A stretch of 64,000 nt of DNA from Chitinophagaceae bacterium. Lineage in GTDB: Bacteria > Bacteroidota > Bacteroidia > Chitinophagales > Chitinophagaceae. Positions 15,303 to 23,422 of this stretch are shown in pieces. The position numbers and the translations under genes were made by a program. Position 1 is the stretch's first letter. The number at the start of each line of letters is the position of its first letter. The notes below the pieces were generated by a model. That model was not told the origin of the DNA, ran no database searches, and saw only the letters and a list, made by a program, of their open reading frames with translations. The stretch lies in contig JADKAZ010000002.1 of the NCBI GenBank assembly GCA_016719015.1, forward strand, positions 124,001 through 188,000, read 5' to 3'.

Positions 15303-17621
15303 ATGAGAAAGTCTATTTTATTTTACCCTCTTTTCCTGGCTTTTTGCACAACGGCAAAAGCACAAACCACCGGTGCTCAAAAACTGGCGGCCTTTAAAAA
15401 ACAACAGCAACTACTGCAACAGTCGACGTATAAAACCCTGCAATGGCGGCTTACAGGTCCTGATACCCGCAGCGGCAGGAGTACGGATGTGGTAGGCATC
15501 ACCGGAAATCCAAATATTATCTATGCCGCATTTGCAACCGGAGGATTATGGAAGACAGAAGACGGTGGTGAGTCCTGGAAATCCTTATTCGACAAGGAAG
15601 CTACTCTGTCCATTGGTAATATTGCATTGGCTCCTTCTGATAAAAACATTTTATATGTCGGCACAGGTGAAGCGAATATTTTCCGGGCATCATTACCGGG
15701 AGTAGGAATGTATAAATCAGCAGATGCAGGAAAAACCTTTACGCATATCGGCTTGGAAAATACCGGGACAATCGCCAGGGTGTTAGTGCACCCAACCAAT
15801 CCTGATAATGTATATGTGGCCGCCAGTGGCAACGAATGGACCTATAATAAAGATCGGGGTGTTTATCATACAATAGACGGAGGAAAAACATGGACAAAAA
15901 TTCTATTCGAAAATGAAAAAAGTGGGTGCATTGACCTGGTGATGGACCCGTCTGACCCTAATATTTTATACGCCTCCATGTGGAACCGGATAAGAAAAAG
16001 ATGGAGCGACCCGATGCCCGAAGACGGTGACCATCTATATAAATCAACCGATGCCGGCAAAACATGGACAATCATTAATAAAGGATTGCCCGATACAAAA
16101 TTGACAGGAAGAGTTGGTATCGCTATTTCGCAGTCGAACCCGAATGTGTTGTATGCTTTTGTAGATGATCATAATAAAAAAAGAGATCCCAATCCCGGTG
16201 AAACGGACAGTTATGAAAGAAAAGTGCAGAAAGTAGTGATTGGCGGCGCTATCTATCGCAGTAATGATAAAGGCGAAACCTGGGAGAAGATGGGAGAGAT
16301 ACATGATTTCTTCAAACCTTTTTCTGGTACTTATGGTTGGGTATTTAGTCAGATAAGAGTAGACCCCAAGAATGAGAATGAAGTGTATGCAATGGGTGTG
16401 TCCATGGGAAAATCAGAAGATGGTGGTAAAACATGGAAACAGTTTCGTCCAACAGATAAAAAAAGCGAATGGATACATGGTGATAATCATGCAATGTGGT
16501 TTGATGCAGCAAATCCTGACCGCATTATCCTCGGCAATGATGGTGGTGTAAGCACTACAATGGACGGCGGTGCAAAATGGAATAACTTTTTTGATAAAAT
16601 CCCTACTACACAATTTTATACGGTTACCTACGATATGCAATCGCCGTTCAATGTATTTGGTTCTATACAAGATGAAGGCACTTTTAGCGGAAGCATCAAT
16701 AATACATTTGGCAAGCCGCAGGATTCCACTATCCGCAGCTGGGATTATGCACCCGGTGGTGAGGGAACACAGATACAGGTGGATCCGCAGGATCATAATA
16801 TTGTCTTTTCCAGCAGCTTTTATGGAAGGCTGATGAAAAGTGATATGAGTAAACCGGATAGTGTGCAAAATGAGCGGATCAAAATGTTTGCTGTAGGTGC
16901 CATTGATTCATTACGGGGAGAATGGCTGGCGGGTACATTGCAATCAAAGTTTGACAATAAAGTTATTTATCATGGCTTGCAACATTTATATAAATCAACC
17001 GATGCCGGCGAAAGCTGGAAGATGATAAGCCCCGATCTTTCGTATAATGATAAATCAAAAATGGGAGTGTACCCTTATCTCATCTATCACCAGGCCATTA
17101 CCGCAGTAGCAGAAGGGATGAAGCCTGAAATTTTATATGCAGGTACAGATGATGGCCGAGTATGGACCTATGCTTTTAATACTGGTGGTGGCGCTAACTG
17201 GAAGGAGATAACAAAAGGATTGCCGTTGAATAAACATGTGGCGAATATTACAGCATCTACATATAAACCCGGAAGAGTGTATGTGGTGTTGAATGACAGA
17301 AGAGCCGATAATCATACTCCTTATATTTATGTATCAGAGACGAAAGGAGAAAACTGGAAGCTGATTGCCGGCAATCTTCCCGCATCGCCGGTGAATGTGC
17401 TGATTGAAGATACTGACAAGGAGAATGTACTTTATTGCGGAACCGATATGGGTGCCTATATCAGTAAAGACGGAGGGAAAAACTGGGTAGCGATCAATGG
17501 AAATATTCCTGCCGCTGTGTCGGTGAACGATATGTTCATTCATCCGAGAGATAAAAAACTGGTGATCGGAACCTACGGAAGAGGTGTATATGTATTGGAT
17601 GATCTGTCAAAACTTCGCTAA
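15303..17621 (+). CDS. Secreted VPS10/sortilin-type BNR beta-propeller protein
   Basis: A 772-residue exported protein. The ATG at 15303 gives a clean signal peptide (MRKSILFYPLFLAFCTTAKAQ); an upstream ATG at 15276 would spoil it. The chain has repeated Asp-box motifs (TEDGGESWKSL, SADAGKTFTHI, TIDGGKTWTKI, STDAGKTWTII, SNDKGETWEKM, SEDGGKTWKQF, STDAGESWKMI, SKDGGKNWVAI). These define the sortilin/VPS10 beta-propeller often annotated as glycosyl hydrolase or exo-alpha-sialidase. No catalytic set can be assigned. Its stop is 6 bases before the epimerase ATG, so the two are likely co-transcribed. The protein may bind or process an external substrate; this is inference. Confidence 0.88.
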   Translation: MRKSILFYPLFLAFCTTAKAQTTGAQKLAAFKKQQQLLQQSTYKTLQWRLTGPDTRSGRSTDVVGITGNPNIIYAAFATGGLWKTEDGGESWKSLFDKEATLSIGNIALAPSDKNILYVGTGEANIFRASLPGVGMYKSADAGKTFTHIGLENTGTIARVLVHPTNPDNVYVAASGNEWTYNKDRGVYHTIDGGKTWTKILFENEKSGCIDLVMDPSDPNILYASMWNRIRKRWSDPMPEDGDHLYKSTDAGKTWTIINKGLPDTKLTGRVGIAISQSNPNVLYAFVDDHNKKRDPNPGETDSYERKVQKVVIGGAIYRSNDKGETWEKMGEIHDFFKPFSGTYGWVFSQIRVDPKNENEVYAMGVSMGKSEDGGKTWKQFRPTDKKSEWIHGDNHAMWFDAANPDRIILGNDGGVSTTMDGGAKWNNFFDKIPTTQFYTVTYDMQSPFNVFGSIQDEGTFSGSINNTFGKPQDSTIRSWDYAPGGEGTQIQVDPQDHNIVFSSSFYGRLMKSDMSKPDSVQNERIKMFAVGAIDSLRGEWLAGTLQSKFDNKVIYHGLQHLYKSTDAGESWKMISPDLSYNDKSKMGVYPYLIYHQAITAVAEGMKPEILYAGTDDGRVWTYAFNTGGGANWKEITKGLPLNKHVANITASTYKPGRVYVVLNDRRADNHTPYIYVSETKGENWKLIAGNLPASPVNVLIEDTDKENVLYCGTDMGAYISKDGGKNWVAINGNIPAAVSVNDMFIHPRDKKLVIGTYGRGVYVLDDLSKLR

Positions 17622-17627
17622 GATCTT

Positions 17628-18659
17628 ATGAAACATATTTTCAACTGTATCGATGCACATACCTGCGGCAATCCTGTTCGCCTGGTAAAAGAAGGGGGAC
17701 CGCAACTGGAAGGCAAGAACATGAGTGAGAAACGGCAACATTTTCTCCGGGAATATGACTGGATAAGAACCGGGTTGATGTTTGAGCCGAGGGGACATGA
17801 TATGATGAGTGGAAGTATTCTCTATCCTCCTCATGACACTGCCAACGATGTGGCTGTTTTATTTATTGAAACCAGCGGTTGTCTTCCGATGTGCGGGCAT
17901 GGAACGATTGGCACAATCACTATTGTTATTGAGGAAGGACTGATTAAACCCAAGGTGGAGGGTGTAGTGAGGATGGAAACTCCGGCGGGGTTGGTGATGA
18001 TTGAATATAAGACGGACAACAGTCGACAGTCGACAGACAACAGCAAGTCGGCAAAAGTAGAGAGTGTCCGATTGACGAATGTGGCGTCTTTTCTTCATTC
18101 GACGGACTTGTTATCTTTTTGTTCAGAGTTAGGTGAATTGATCGTTGATGTTTCTTACGGGGGAAATTTTTATGCAATCGTAGATGTGCAGAAAAATTTT
18201 AAGGGATTAGAATATTATCCGGCCGATAAATTGATTGCATGGGCACGGGAATTAAGAAGGAATATTAATGAAAAGTATGAATTTGTTCACCCGGAAGATG
18301 CAACGATAAAAGGATGCAGTCATATTTTATGGACAGGTGCCGTGTTGGATAAAACATCAACAGCCCGCAACGCAGTTTTTTATGGTGATAAAGCTATCGA
18401 CCGTTCACCTTGTGGCACGGGTACCAGTGCAAGAATGGCACAATGGTATACAAAAGGAAAGTTGAAGCAAGGAGATGAATTTATTCATGAAAGTATCATT
18501 GGTAGTAAATTCATTGGACGGATTGAAGAGGAATTGTCATTGGCAGGTAGGCCAGCTATTCGTCCTTCAGTAGAGGGGTGGGCCAAAGTTTATGGTTACA
18601 ATACCATTTGGATTGATAAAGAAGATGATCCTTATGCGTATGGGTTCCAGGTTCTTTAG
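17628..18659 (+). CDS. 4-hydroxyproline epimerase (proline racemase family)
   Basis: A 343-residue enzyme of the proline racemase superfamily. Both catalytic cysteines are present: Cys89 in PMCGHGTIG and Cys262 in PCGTGTSARMA. A Thr in place of the first Cys would mean a dehydratase, so this is an epimerase or racemase. With the D-amino-acid dehydrogenase at 19712 and the deaminase and dehydrogenase at 9161-11548, the probable reaction is trans-4-hydroxy-L-proline to cis-4-hydroxy-D-proline. Odd feature: residues 129-143 are encoded by a simple-repeat stretch with two copies of acagtcg, giving TDNS twice. The gene follows the VPS10-type gene by 6 bases. Confidence 0.92.
   Translation: MKHIFNCIDAHTCGNPVRLVKEGGPQLEGKNMSEKRQHFLREYDWIRTGLMFEPRGHDMMSGSILYPPHDTANDVAVLFIETSGCLPMCGHGTIGTITIVIEEGLIKPKVEGVVRMETPAGLVMIEYKTDNSRQSTDNSKSAKVESVRLTNVASFLHSTDLLSFCSELGELIVDVSYGGNFYAIVDVQKNFKGLEYYPADKLIAWARELRRNINEKYEFVHPEDATIKGCSHILWTGAVLDKTSTARNAVFYGDKAIDRSPCGTGTSARMAQWYTKGKLKQGDEFIHESIIGSKFIGRIEEELSLAGRPAIRPSVEGWAKVYGYNTIWIDKEDDPYAYGFQVL
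18012..18056 (+). repeat. Simple repeat embedded in the epimerase reading frame
   Basis: Two tandem acagtcg units (18019-18032) are flanked by acaacag copies (18016-18022 and 18037-18043) inside the coding sequence. The encoded peptide (residues 129-143, with TDNS twice) is hydrophilic and probably a surface loop. The composition is typical of intergenic repeats in this group rather than of coding DNA. Confidence 0.6.
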
Positions 18660-18715
18660 TTAGTGAATTGTCAATTGTGAATGGTGAATAGCCCCCGATT
18701 TTTGATAAAACAAAA
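18660..18715. repeat. GTGAATTGTCAAT-type intergenic repeat
   Basis: The 56 bases between the epimerase and the PqqB-like lipoprotein hold gtgaattgtcaat (18663-18675), the exact reverse complement of 2145-2157, then gtgaatggtgaatag. No terminator or gene is evident. Confidence 0.5.
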
Positions 18716-19693
18716 ATGTTTGTGAGGATTTCTATATTATATATACCTGTTTTTTTATTGCTGTCTCTTGCTGGTTGCAAGGCGGATAAGAAAGCTTCTG
18801 CAATGATGGCTAGTGAAAAAGAACTACCAGAAAGATTTTTAGTAGTGCTGGGTGTGGCCCAGGATGCTGGTTATCCACAGATTGGCTGTACAAAGGAATG
18901 TTGCACCTCTTATTGGAAGGGCCAGGAAGAAAAAAAACATGTTACCTGCCTGGCATTGGTTGACAGAATCGCAAATCAATACTGGTTGTTTGAAGCAACG
19001 CCGGATATCACTCACCAATTACATTCAGTTCAATCCTATCTTATTACCAAAGATGATTATTCACCGGATGGAATTTTTATCACTCATGCACATATCGGCC
19101 ATTATAGCGGATTGATGCAATTGGGGAGGGAAGCGATGGGAGCTAAGGCTGTTCCGGTATGGACTATGCCCCGGCTTGATTCTTTCTTACTAAACAACGG
19201 GCCATGGAGTCAGTTGGTGGCATTGAATAATATTCAATTACAAACTTTACATGCTGATAGTACCGTTTCGGTCAATCCTTCATTGAAAGTAACACCGTTG
19301 AAAGTGCCGCATCGGGATGAATATTCAGAAACAGTAGGTTTTATAATTCAAAGCGATAAAAAGAAAGTTTTATTTATCCCTGATATTGATAAGTGGGAAA
19401 AATGGGAGAAAGACATCATCGCTGAAGTTGGAAAAGTGGATATGGCTTTGCTGGACGGCACCTTTTATAAAAACGGCGAGCTTCCCGGAAGAGATATGAG
19501 TGAAGTGCCACATCCGTTTGTGGAAGAAAGCCTGCAAAAATTTTCAGCACTATCTTCGCCGGAGAAATCAAAAATCATATTTATTCATTTCAACCATACC
19601 AATCCGCTGTTGAAAAAAGAATCAGCAGAAAAGAAAAATGTAAAAGCAGATGGGTTTGACGTAGCAGAGCAAGGGATGGTAATTGAACTATAA
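18716..19693 (+). CDS. PqqB-like metallo-beta-lactamase-fold lipoprotein
   Basis: A 325-residue protein. The N-terminus is a lipoprotein signal with lipobox LAGC (Cys21), so it is anchored to a membrane outside the cytoplasm. The mature part resembles the PqqB branch of the metallo-beta-lactamase fold: LGVAQDAGYPQIGCTKECC (cysteines like the structural zinc site of PqqB), then ITHAHIGHYSGL, KVPHRDEYSETVGF, VLFIPDIDKWE and LLDGTFYK. The usual HxHxDH motif reads HAHIGH, so the second-metal aspartate is replaced by glycine. It is not evidence for PQQ synthesis, as no other pqq gene is here. It sits between two hydroxyproline-pathway genes, 18 bases before the dehydrogenase. Confidence 0.82.
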   Translation: MFVRISILYIPVFLLLSLAGCKADKKASAMMASEKELPERFLVVLGVAQDAGYPQIGCTKECCTSYWKGQEEKKHVTCLALVDRIANQYWLFEATPDITHQLHSVQSYLITKDDYSPDGIFITHAHIGHYSGLMQLGREAMGAKAVPVWTMPRLDSFLLNNGPWSQLVALNNIQLQTLHADSTVSVNPSLKVTPLKVPHRDEYSETVGFIIQSDKKKVLFIPDIDKWEKWEKDIIAEVGKVDMALLDGTFYKNGELPGRDMSEVPHPFVEESLQKFSALSSPEKSKIIFIHFNHTNPLLKKESAEKKNVKADGFDVAEQGMVIEL

Positions 19694-19711
19694 GAAAGTA
19701 GCAGAACAATT

Positions 19712-20956
19712 ATGAAAGTAACAATCGTAGGTGGCGGAGTTATCGGTTTATGTTCCGCTTATTATTTGCAAAAGGCAGGACATGAAGTGACCGTAATTGA
19801 CAGAGGTGATATTACCGATGGCTGCTCCTTTGGTAATATGGGCTATATTTCTCCGTCACATTTTATTCCGCTGGCCACACCCGGTATTGTATCGCAAGGC
19901 TTAAAATGGATGATGAGTTCAACCTCCCCGTTTTATATCAAACCAAGGTTGAATATAGACCTGATGCGTTGGGGAATGACTTTCTGGAAGAAATCCAATG
20001 CAAAAAATGTGGAAGACAGTGCGCCGCATTTGAATAACCTGCTGCAATTGAGTCGTGAACGGATGAATGATCTGAAAAAAGAACTCCCCGATTCTTTTGA
20101 TATGATAGAAAAAGGCTGTTGGATGCTTTATAAATCTGAAAAGACGGGTGAACATGAAAAGCACCTGGCAGAGCAGGCCCATACTTTCGGATTAAAAACG
20201 ATCTTATGCACTCCGCAACAGGTACAGGATTATGAAACAGAAGTAGAAGTAAATGTTGCCGGTGGCGTTTTATATATTGATGATTGCCATCTCAGCTCCG
20301 CGAAGTTCATGCAGTCCTTATTCAACTACCTCCAAAAGAATAAAGTGAAATTCTGGCTGCATACAGAAGTAACCGGGTTTGAGAAAAGCAATGGAAAAAT
20401 TACTTCTGTCACAACGGATAAAGGAAATATTTCCTGCGATGAACTGGTGATTGCCAATGGTTCCTGGTTGGGTAATATTTCAAAACTGCTGGGTTTAAAA
20501 ATGCTGATGCAGCCCGGAAAGGGATATAGTGTGGTGTATAATGAGCTTGAAAAGAATTTGCAATATCCTTCCATACTGGTGGATGACCGGACGGCCACTA
20601 CACCAATCAACAAATGGCTTCGTATCGGGGGTACCATGGAACTGAGCGGCCATAGTGATAATATTTTGCCCAAAAGGGTGATGGCAATCCATACAGCATT
20701 TAAAAAATATTATCCATTAATGAACCTGCCGGAACCGGATGTGACAAAAGCCTGGTATGGCTACCGCCCTGTTACGCCGGACGGTATGCCTTATATAGGA
20801 AGGCATACTGCATACAGCAATCTTACCTATGCCGGTGGCCATGCCATGCTGGGAGTAAGTGCAGCAGCAGGAACGGGACAATTGATCAAGGAAATAATCG
20901 GCGGTGAAAAACCTGCAATTAAATTGACAGCTTTTAATCCTGAACGATTTAGTTAA
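19712..20956 (+). CDS. FAD-dependent D-amino-acid dehydrogenase, probable D-hydroxyproline dehydrogenase
   Basis: A 414-residue DAO/DadA-family flavoprotein. The N-terminal FAD-binding motif is VGGGVIGLCSAYYLQKAG followed by the acidic VIDRGD. Further family segments are CSFGNMGYISPSH, DELVIANGSWLG, QPGKGYSVV and the C-terminal WYGYRPVTPDGMPYIGR with AGGHAMLGVSAAAGTG. In context it oxidises cis-4-hydroxy-D-proline to pyrroline-4-hydroxy-2-carboxylate, passing electrons to the respiratory chain or oxygen. D-alanine or D-proline as substrate cannot be excluded from sequence. It follows the PqqB-like gene closely. Confidence 0.9.
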   Translation: MKVTIVGGGVIGLCSAYYLQKAGHEVTVIDRGDITDGCSFGNMGYISPSHFIPLATPGIVSQGLKWMMSSTSPFYIKPRLNIDLMRWGMTFWKKSNAKNVEDSAPHLNNLLQLSRERMNDLKKELPDSFDMIEKGCWMLYKSEKTGEHEKHLAEQAHTFGLKTILCTPQQVQDYETEVEVNVAGGVLYIDDCHLSSAKFMQSLFNYLQKNKVKFWLHTEVTGFEKSNGKITSVTTDKGNISCDELVIANGSWLGNISKLLGLKMLMQPGKGYSVVYNELEKNLQYPSILVDDRTATTPINKWLRIGGTMELSGHSDNILPKRVMAIHTAFKKYYPLMNLPEPDVTKAWYGYRPVTPDGMPYIGRHTAYSNLTYAGGHAMLGVSAAAGTGQLIKEIIGGEKPAIKLTAFNPERFS

Positions 20957-21012
20957 ATATTTGTTGACTGGCAGACAGGATCGTTTTCAACTTCATACTT
21001 TTACAGCTGCTT

Positions 21013-22620
21013 ATGGAATGTACATCTACCCGGTTGCCTTATCGCCAGACAGGAGCTTTCTCCAAAATAGCATTGGACTATATTGACCAGGCAGCTGCAT
21101 TGAAACCATTCTACACTCATCCTCCCACTTTACAAGGAATCAAGAAAGCGATTGAGGTAAGAAAACAATTTGCTGTGAACCGGGAAGTGCTGGTGCAGGA
21201 ACTGAAAAAACAGTACGAAGGTGTTGCAACAAGTGAGAAGGTTAAAGCGAATATCGAAGCTTTACTTTCAGCAAATACATTTACAATTACTACAGCCCAC
21301 CAAAATAATATTTTTACAGGACCGCTATATTTTATCTACAAAATTGTTCATGCTATTAAGCTGGCTGATCATCTGAAGACTTCTTTACCAAAACAACATT
21401 TTGTTCCTGTTTTTTATATCGGATCTGAAGATGCTGACCTTGATGAACTGAATCATATTTATATCGGTGGTGAGAAATTGGTTTGGGAAACAAAGCAAAC
21501 AGGTGCTGTGGGCCGGATGAAAGTGGATAAAGGACTCATTAAATTGATTGGTAGTATGGAAGGGCAATTGTCCGTGTTACCAAATGGTAAAGAAATTATT
21601 GCTCAGTTAAAACAATATTATACAGAAGGAGCAAGTATACAGGATGCCACTTTTCGCTTTGTAAATACTCTATTTGAAGCATATGGATTGGTTGTTCTGC
21701 TGCCTGATAATGCTCATTTTAAAAAGCAAATGTCAGCTGTATTTGAAGATGACCTGCTCCATCAACATGCTTCAGGAATTGTGCAAAAGGCTGATAAGGA
21801 ATTAGAGGCTGCTGGATACAAGGTGCAGGCCAATCCAAGGGAGATAAATTTGTTTTACCTGCAAGATGATAAAAGAGAAAGAATTGAAAAGGTGGATGAG
21901 CAGTGGGTAGTAGTAAATGGAAATAAGCGATTCTCCCAATCAGAACTACTGAATGAACTAAACGAACATCCGGAACGGTTTAGTCCGAATGTAATACTCC
22001 GTGGCTTATACCAGGAAACGATATTGCCCAACCTTGCTTTCATTGGTGGTGGTGGTGAAACTGCTTACTGGTTACAATTAAAAGGGTTGTTTGAACATTA
22101 TAAAGTTCCATTTCCTGTTTTAATACTGCGTAATTCATTTCTGATTGTTGAAAATAAATGGCAGGAAAAAATAAGCCAGCTGGGTTTTACTACTGAAGAT
22201 TTCTTTTTATCGGAGCAGGAATTAATAAACCGATTAGTGGCAAGGGAAAGTAAGAACCCAACAACATTAAACGGCTCACTAGCTGAACTGGAAAATCTGT
22301 ACGATGCTTTTAAAAAGCAAGCAGCCTCCGTTGATGGCACATTAGAAAAACATGTGGACTCGCTGAAATCAAAAACGCTTTATCGTTTACAGGAACTGGA
22401 AAAGAAAATGCTCCGGGCAGAAAAAAGAAAGTTTGTGGATCAACAGCGGCAAATTCATTCTATAAAGAAGTATTTATTTCCTGGGGGTGGGTTGCAGGAA
22501 CGTAAGGAAAACCTGGCTTATTATCATGCAAAATGGGGTGAAGCTTTTATTCCGCAATTATATGATCACTCCCTGTGTCTTGAACAGGAGTTTGTAATCA
22601 TTACAGAGAATTTAAAATAA
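21013..22620 (+). CDS. bshC: Putative cysteine ligase BshC (bacillithiol biosynthesis)
   Basis: A 535-residue protein with the BshC pattern. It has an N-terminal nucleotidyl-transferase-like part (TITTAHQNNIFTGPLYFIYKI split, FVPVFYIGSEDADLDELNH), then LRGLYQETILPNLAFIGGGGE and a C-terminal coiled coil (about 420-500). BshC adds cysteine to GlcN-malate, the last step of bacillithiol synthesis. The bshB1 deacetylase (49086) and a YfiT-type bacillithiol transferase (40417) are elsewhere in the window, which supports the call. bshA is not visible. It lies 56 bases after the D-amino-acid dehydrogenase and may or may not share its transcript. Confidence 0.93.
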   Translation: MECTSTRLPYRQTGAFSKIALDYIDQAAALKPFYTHPPTLQGIKKAIEVRKQFAVNREVLVQELKKQYEGVATSEKVKANIEALLSANTFTITTAHQNNIFTGPLYFIYKIVHAIKLADHLKTSLPKQHFVPVFYIGSEDADLDELNHIYIGGEKLVWETKQTGAVGRMKVDKGLIKLIGSMEGQLSVLPNGKEIIAQLKQYYTEGASIQDATFRFVNTLFEAYGLVVLLPDNAHFKKQMSAVFEDDLLHQHASGIVQKADKELEAAGYKVQANPREINLFYLQDDKRERIEKVDEQWVVVNGNKRFSQSELLNELNEHPERFSPNVILRGLYQETILPNLAFIGGGGETAYWLQLKGLFEHYKVPFPVLILRNSFLIVENKWQEKISQLGFTTEDFFLSEQELINRLVARESKNPTTLNGSLAELENLYDAFKKQAASVDGTLEKHVDSLKSKTLYRLQELEKKMLRAEKRKFVDQQRQIHSIKKYLFPGGGLQERKENLAYYHAKWGEAFIPQLYDHSLCLEQEFVIITENLK

Positions 22621-22638
22621 TTTCCGATTCCGGATAGT

Positions 22639-23355
22639 TTATTTATTCAACCGGTAAGTTATTCCCAGTCGTATCAATTTTGAATAAGCTTCTAAATCTG
22701 CCCCAATCATGCCTTTGTAATAATTAGAGTGTCCAATCCAAAAACCTGCCAGTAATCCATAGCGTTGATAATTTAGTGTTGATTGCAGACCGGTGCGAAA
22801 ATCCAGTCCGGTCTTATTCCGGTCTTTGTTTGTAGAAAATGTACCGGGGGGACTATCTGTTGTGGTGGCGGAGCCTTTTTCATGGTGCGGAGCAACACAA
22901 ATAGCAAAGTCAAGAACACCTTCCACATCCAAACTAAGTTTTTTGAAAGCAAAACGATATCCTAAAGCAGGACTTATTGTTACAAATTTTGAAGTCAGAG
23001 TGACTTTTCCGTTTGCTACACCAGAAGATCCTCTTACACCAGCCACCGCATCAATGGATATTTTACTTTTTAATATTTCAATAGCTGCAGAAAGGCCGTA
23101 AATTATTTTGGCCTTTGTTACTTTTTGTAAAGAAAAGTTGATGCCAATACCAGCACCTGCTTTTTTGCTATATATATCATTAGTATAATTGGGAATAGAA
23201 GTAACATCACTCACATTAATAAAAGAGGTGTTGACTGCAGATTTTCCTCGAAATGAAAAGAACCCGGTGTTTATTCCGCCTGTAAACTCTTTATCCTGTG
23301 CAGGAGCAATCAGGTATAGGGTTAAAAAGCAAAATGTAGTCAATAAGTTTTTCAT
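22639..23355 (-). CDS. Outer-membrane beta-barrel protein of unknown function
   Basis: A 238-residue protein with signal peptide (MKNLLTTFCFLTLYLIAPAQ). The mature part has alternating hydrophobic/polar strands (GAGIGINFSLQKV, TISPALGYRFAFKKLSLDVEG, YGLLAGFWIGHSNYYKG) and ends with the strand KLIRLGITYRLNK. This fits an eight-stranded porin-like (PorT/outer-membrane-beta-barrel) fold. It is 67 bases downstream of the caspase-barrel gene on the same strand and could be co-transcribed with it. No specific function can be given. Confidence 0.75.
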   Translation of the reverse strand: MKNLLTTFCFLTLYLIAPAQDKEFTGGINTGFFSFRGKSAVNTSFINVSDVTSIPNYTNDIYSKKAGAGIGINFSLQKVTKAKIIYGLSAAIEILKSKISIDAVAGVRGSSGVANGKVTLTSKFVTISPALGYRFAFKKLSLDVEGVLDFAICVAPHHEKGSATTTDSPPGTFSTNKDRNKTGLDFRTGLQSTLNYQRYGLLAGFWIGHSNYYKGMIGADLEAYSKLIRLGITYRLNK

Positions 23356-23422
23356 GGAAGGGTATTTATTTCCTAATTGGACAACCCTTTTCTAATTATA
23401 GCTGCTTTTGTAATCAAGTAAC

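Noticed and set aside
16413..16868. 151-residue open frame antisense to the VPS10-type gene
   Set aside because: The sense frame has regular Asp-box repeats; the antisense product looks random.
18716..19693. PQQ biosynthesis locus
   Set aside because: Only a PqqB-like fold is present, with an altered metal motif and a lipobox; no pqqA, C, D or E is seen.
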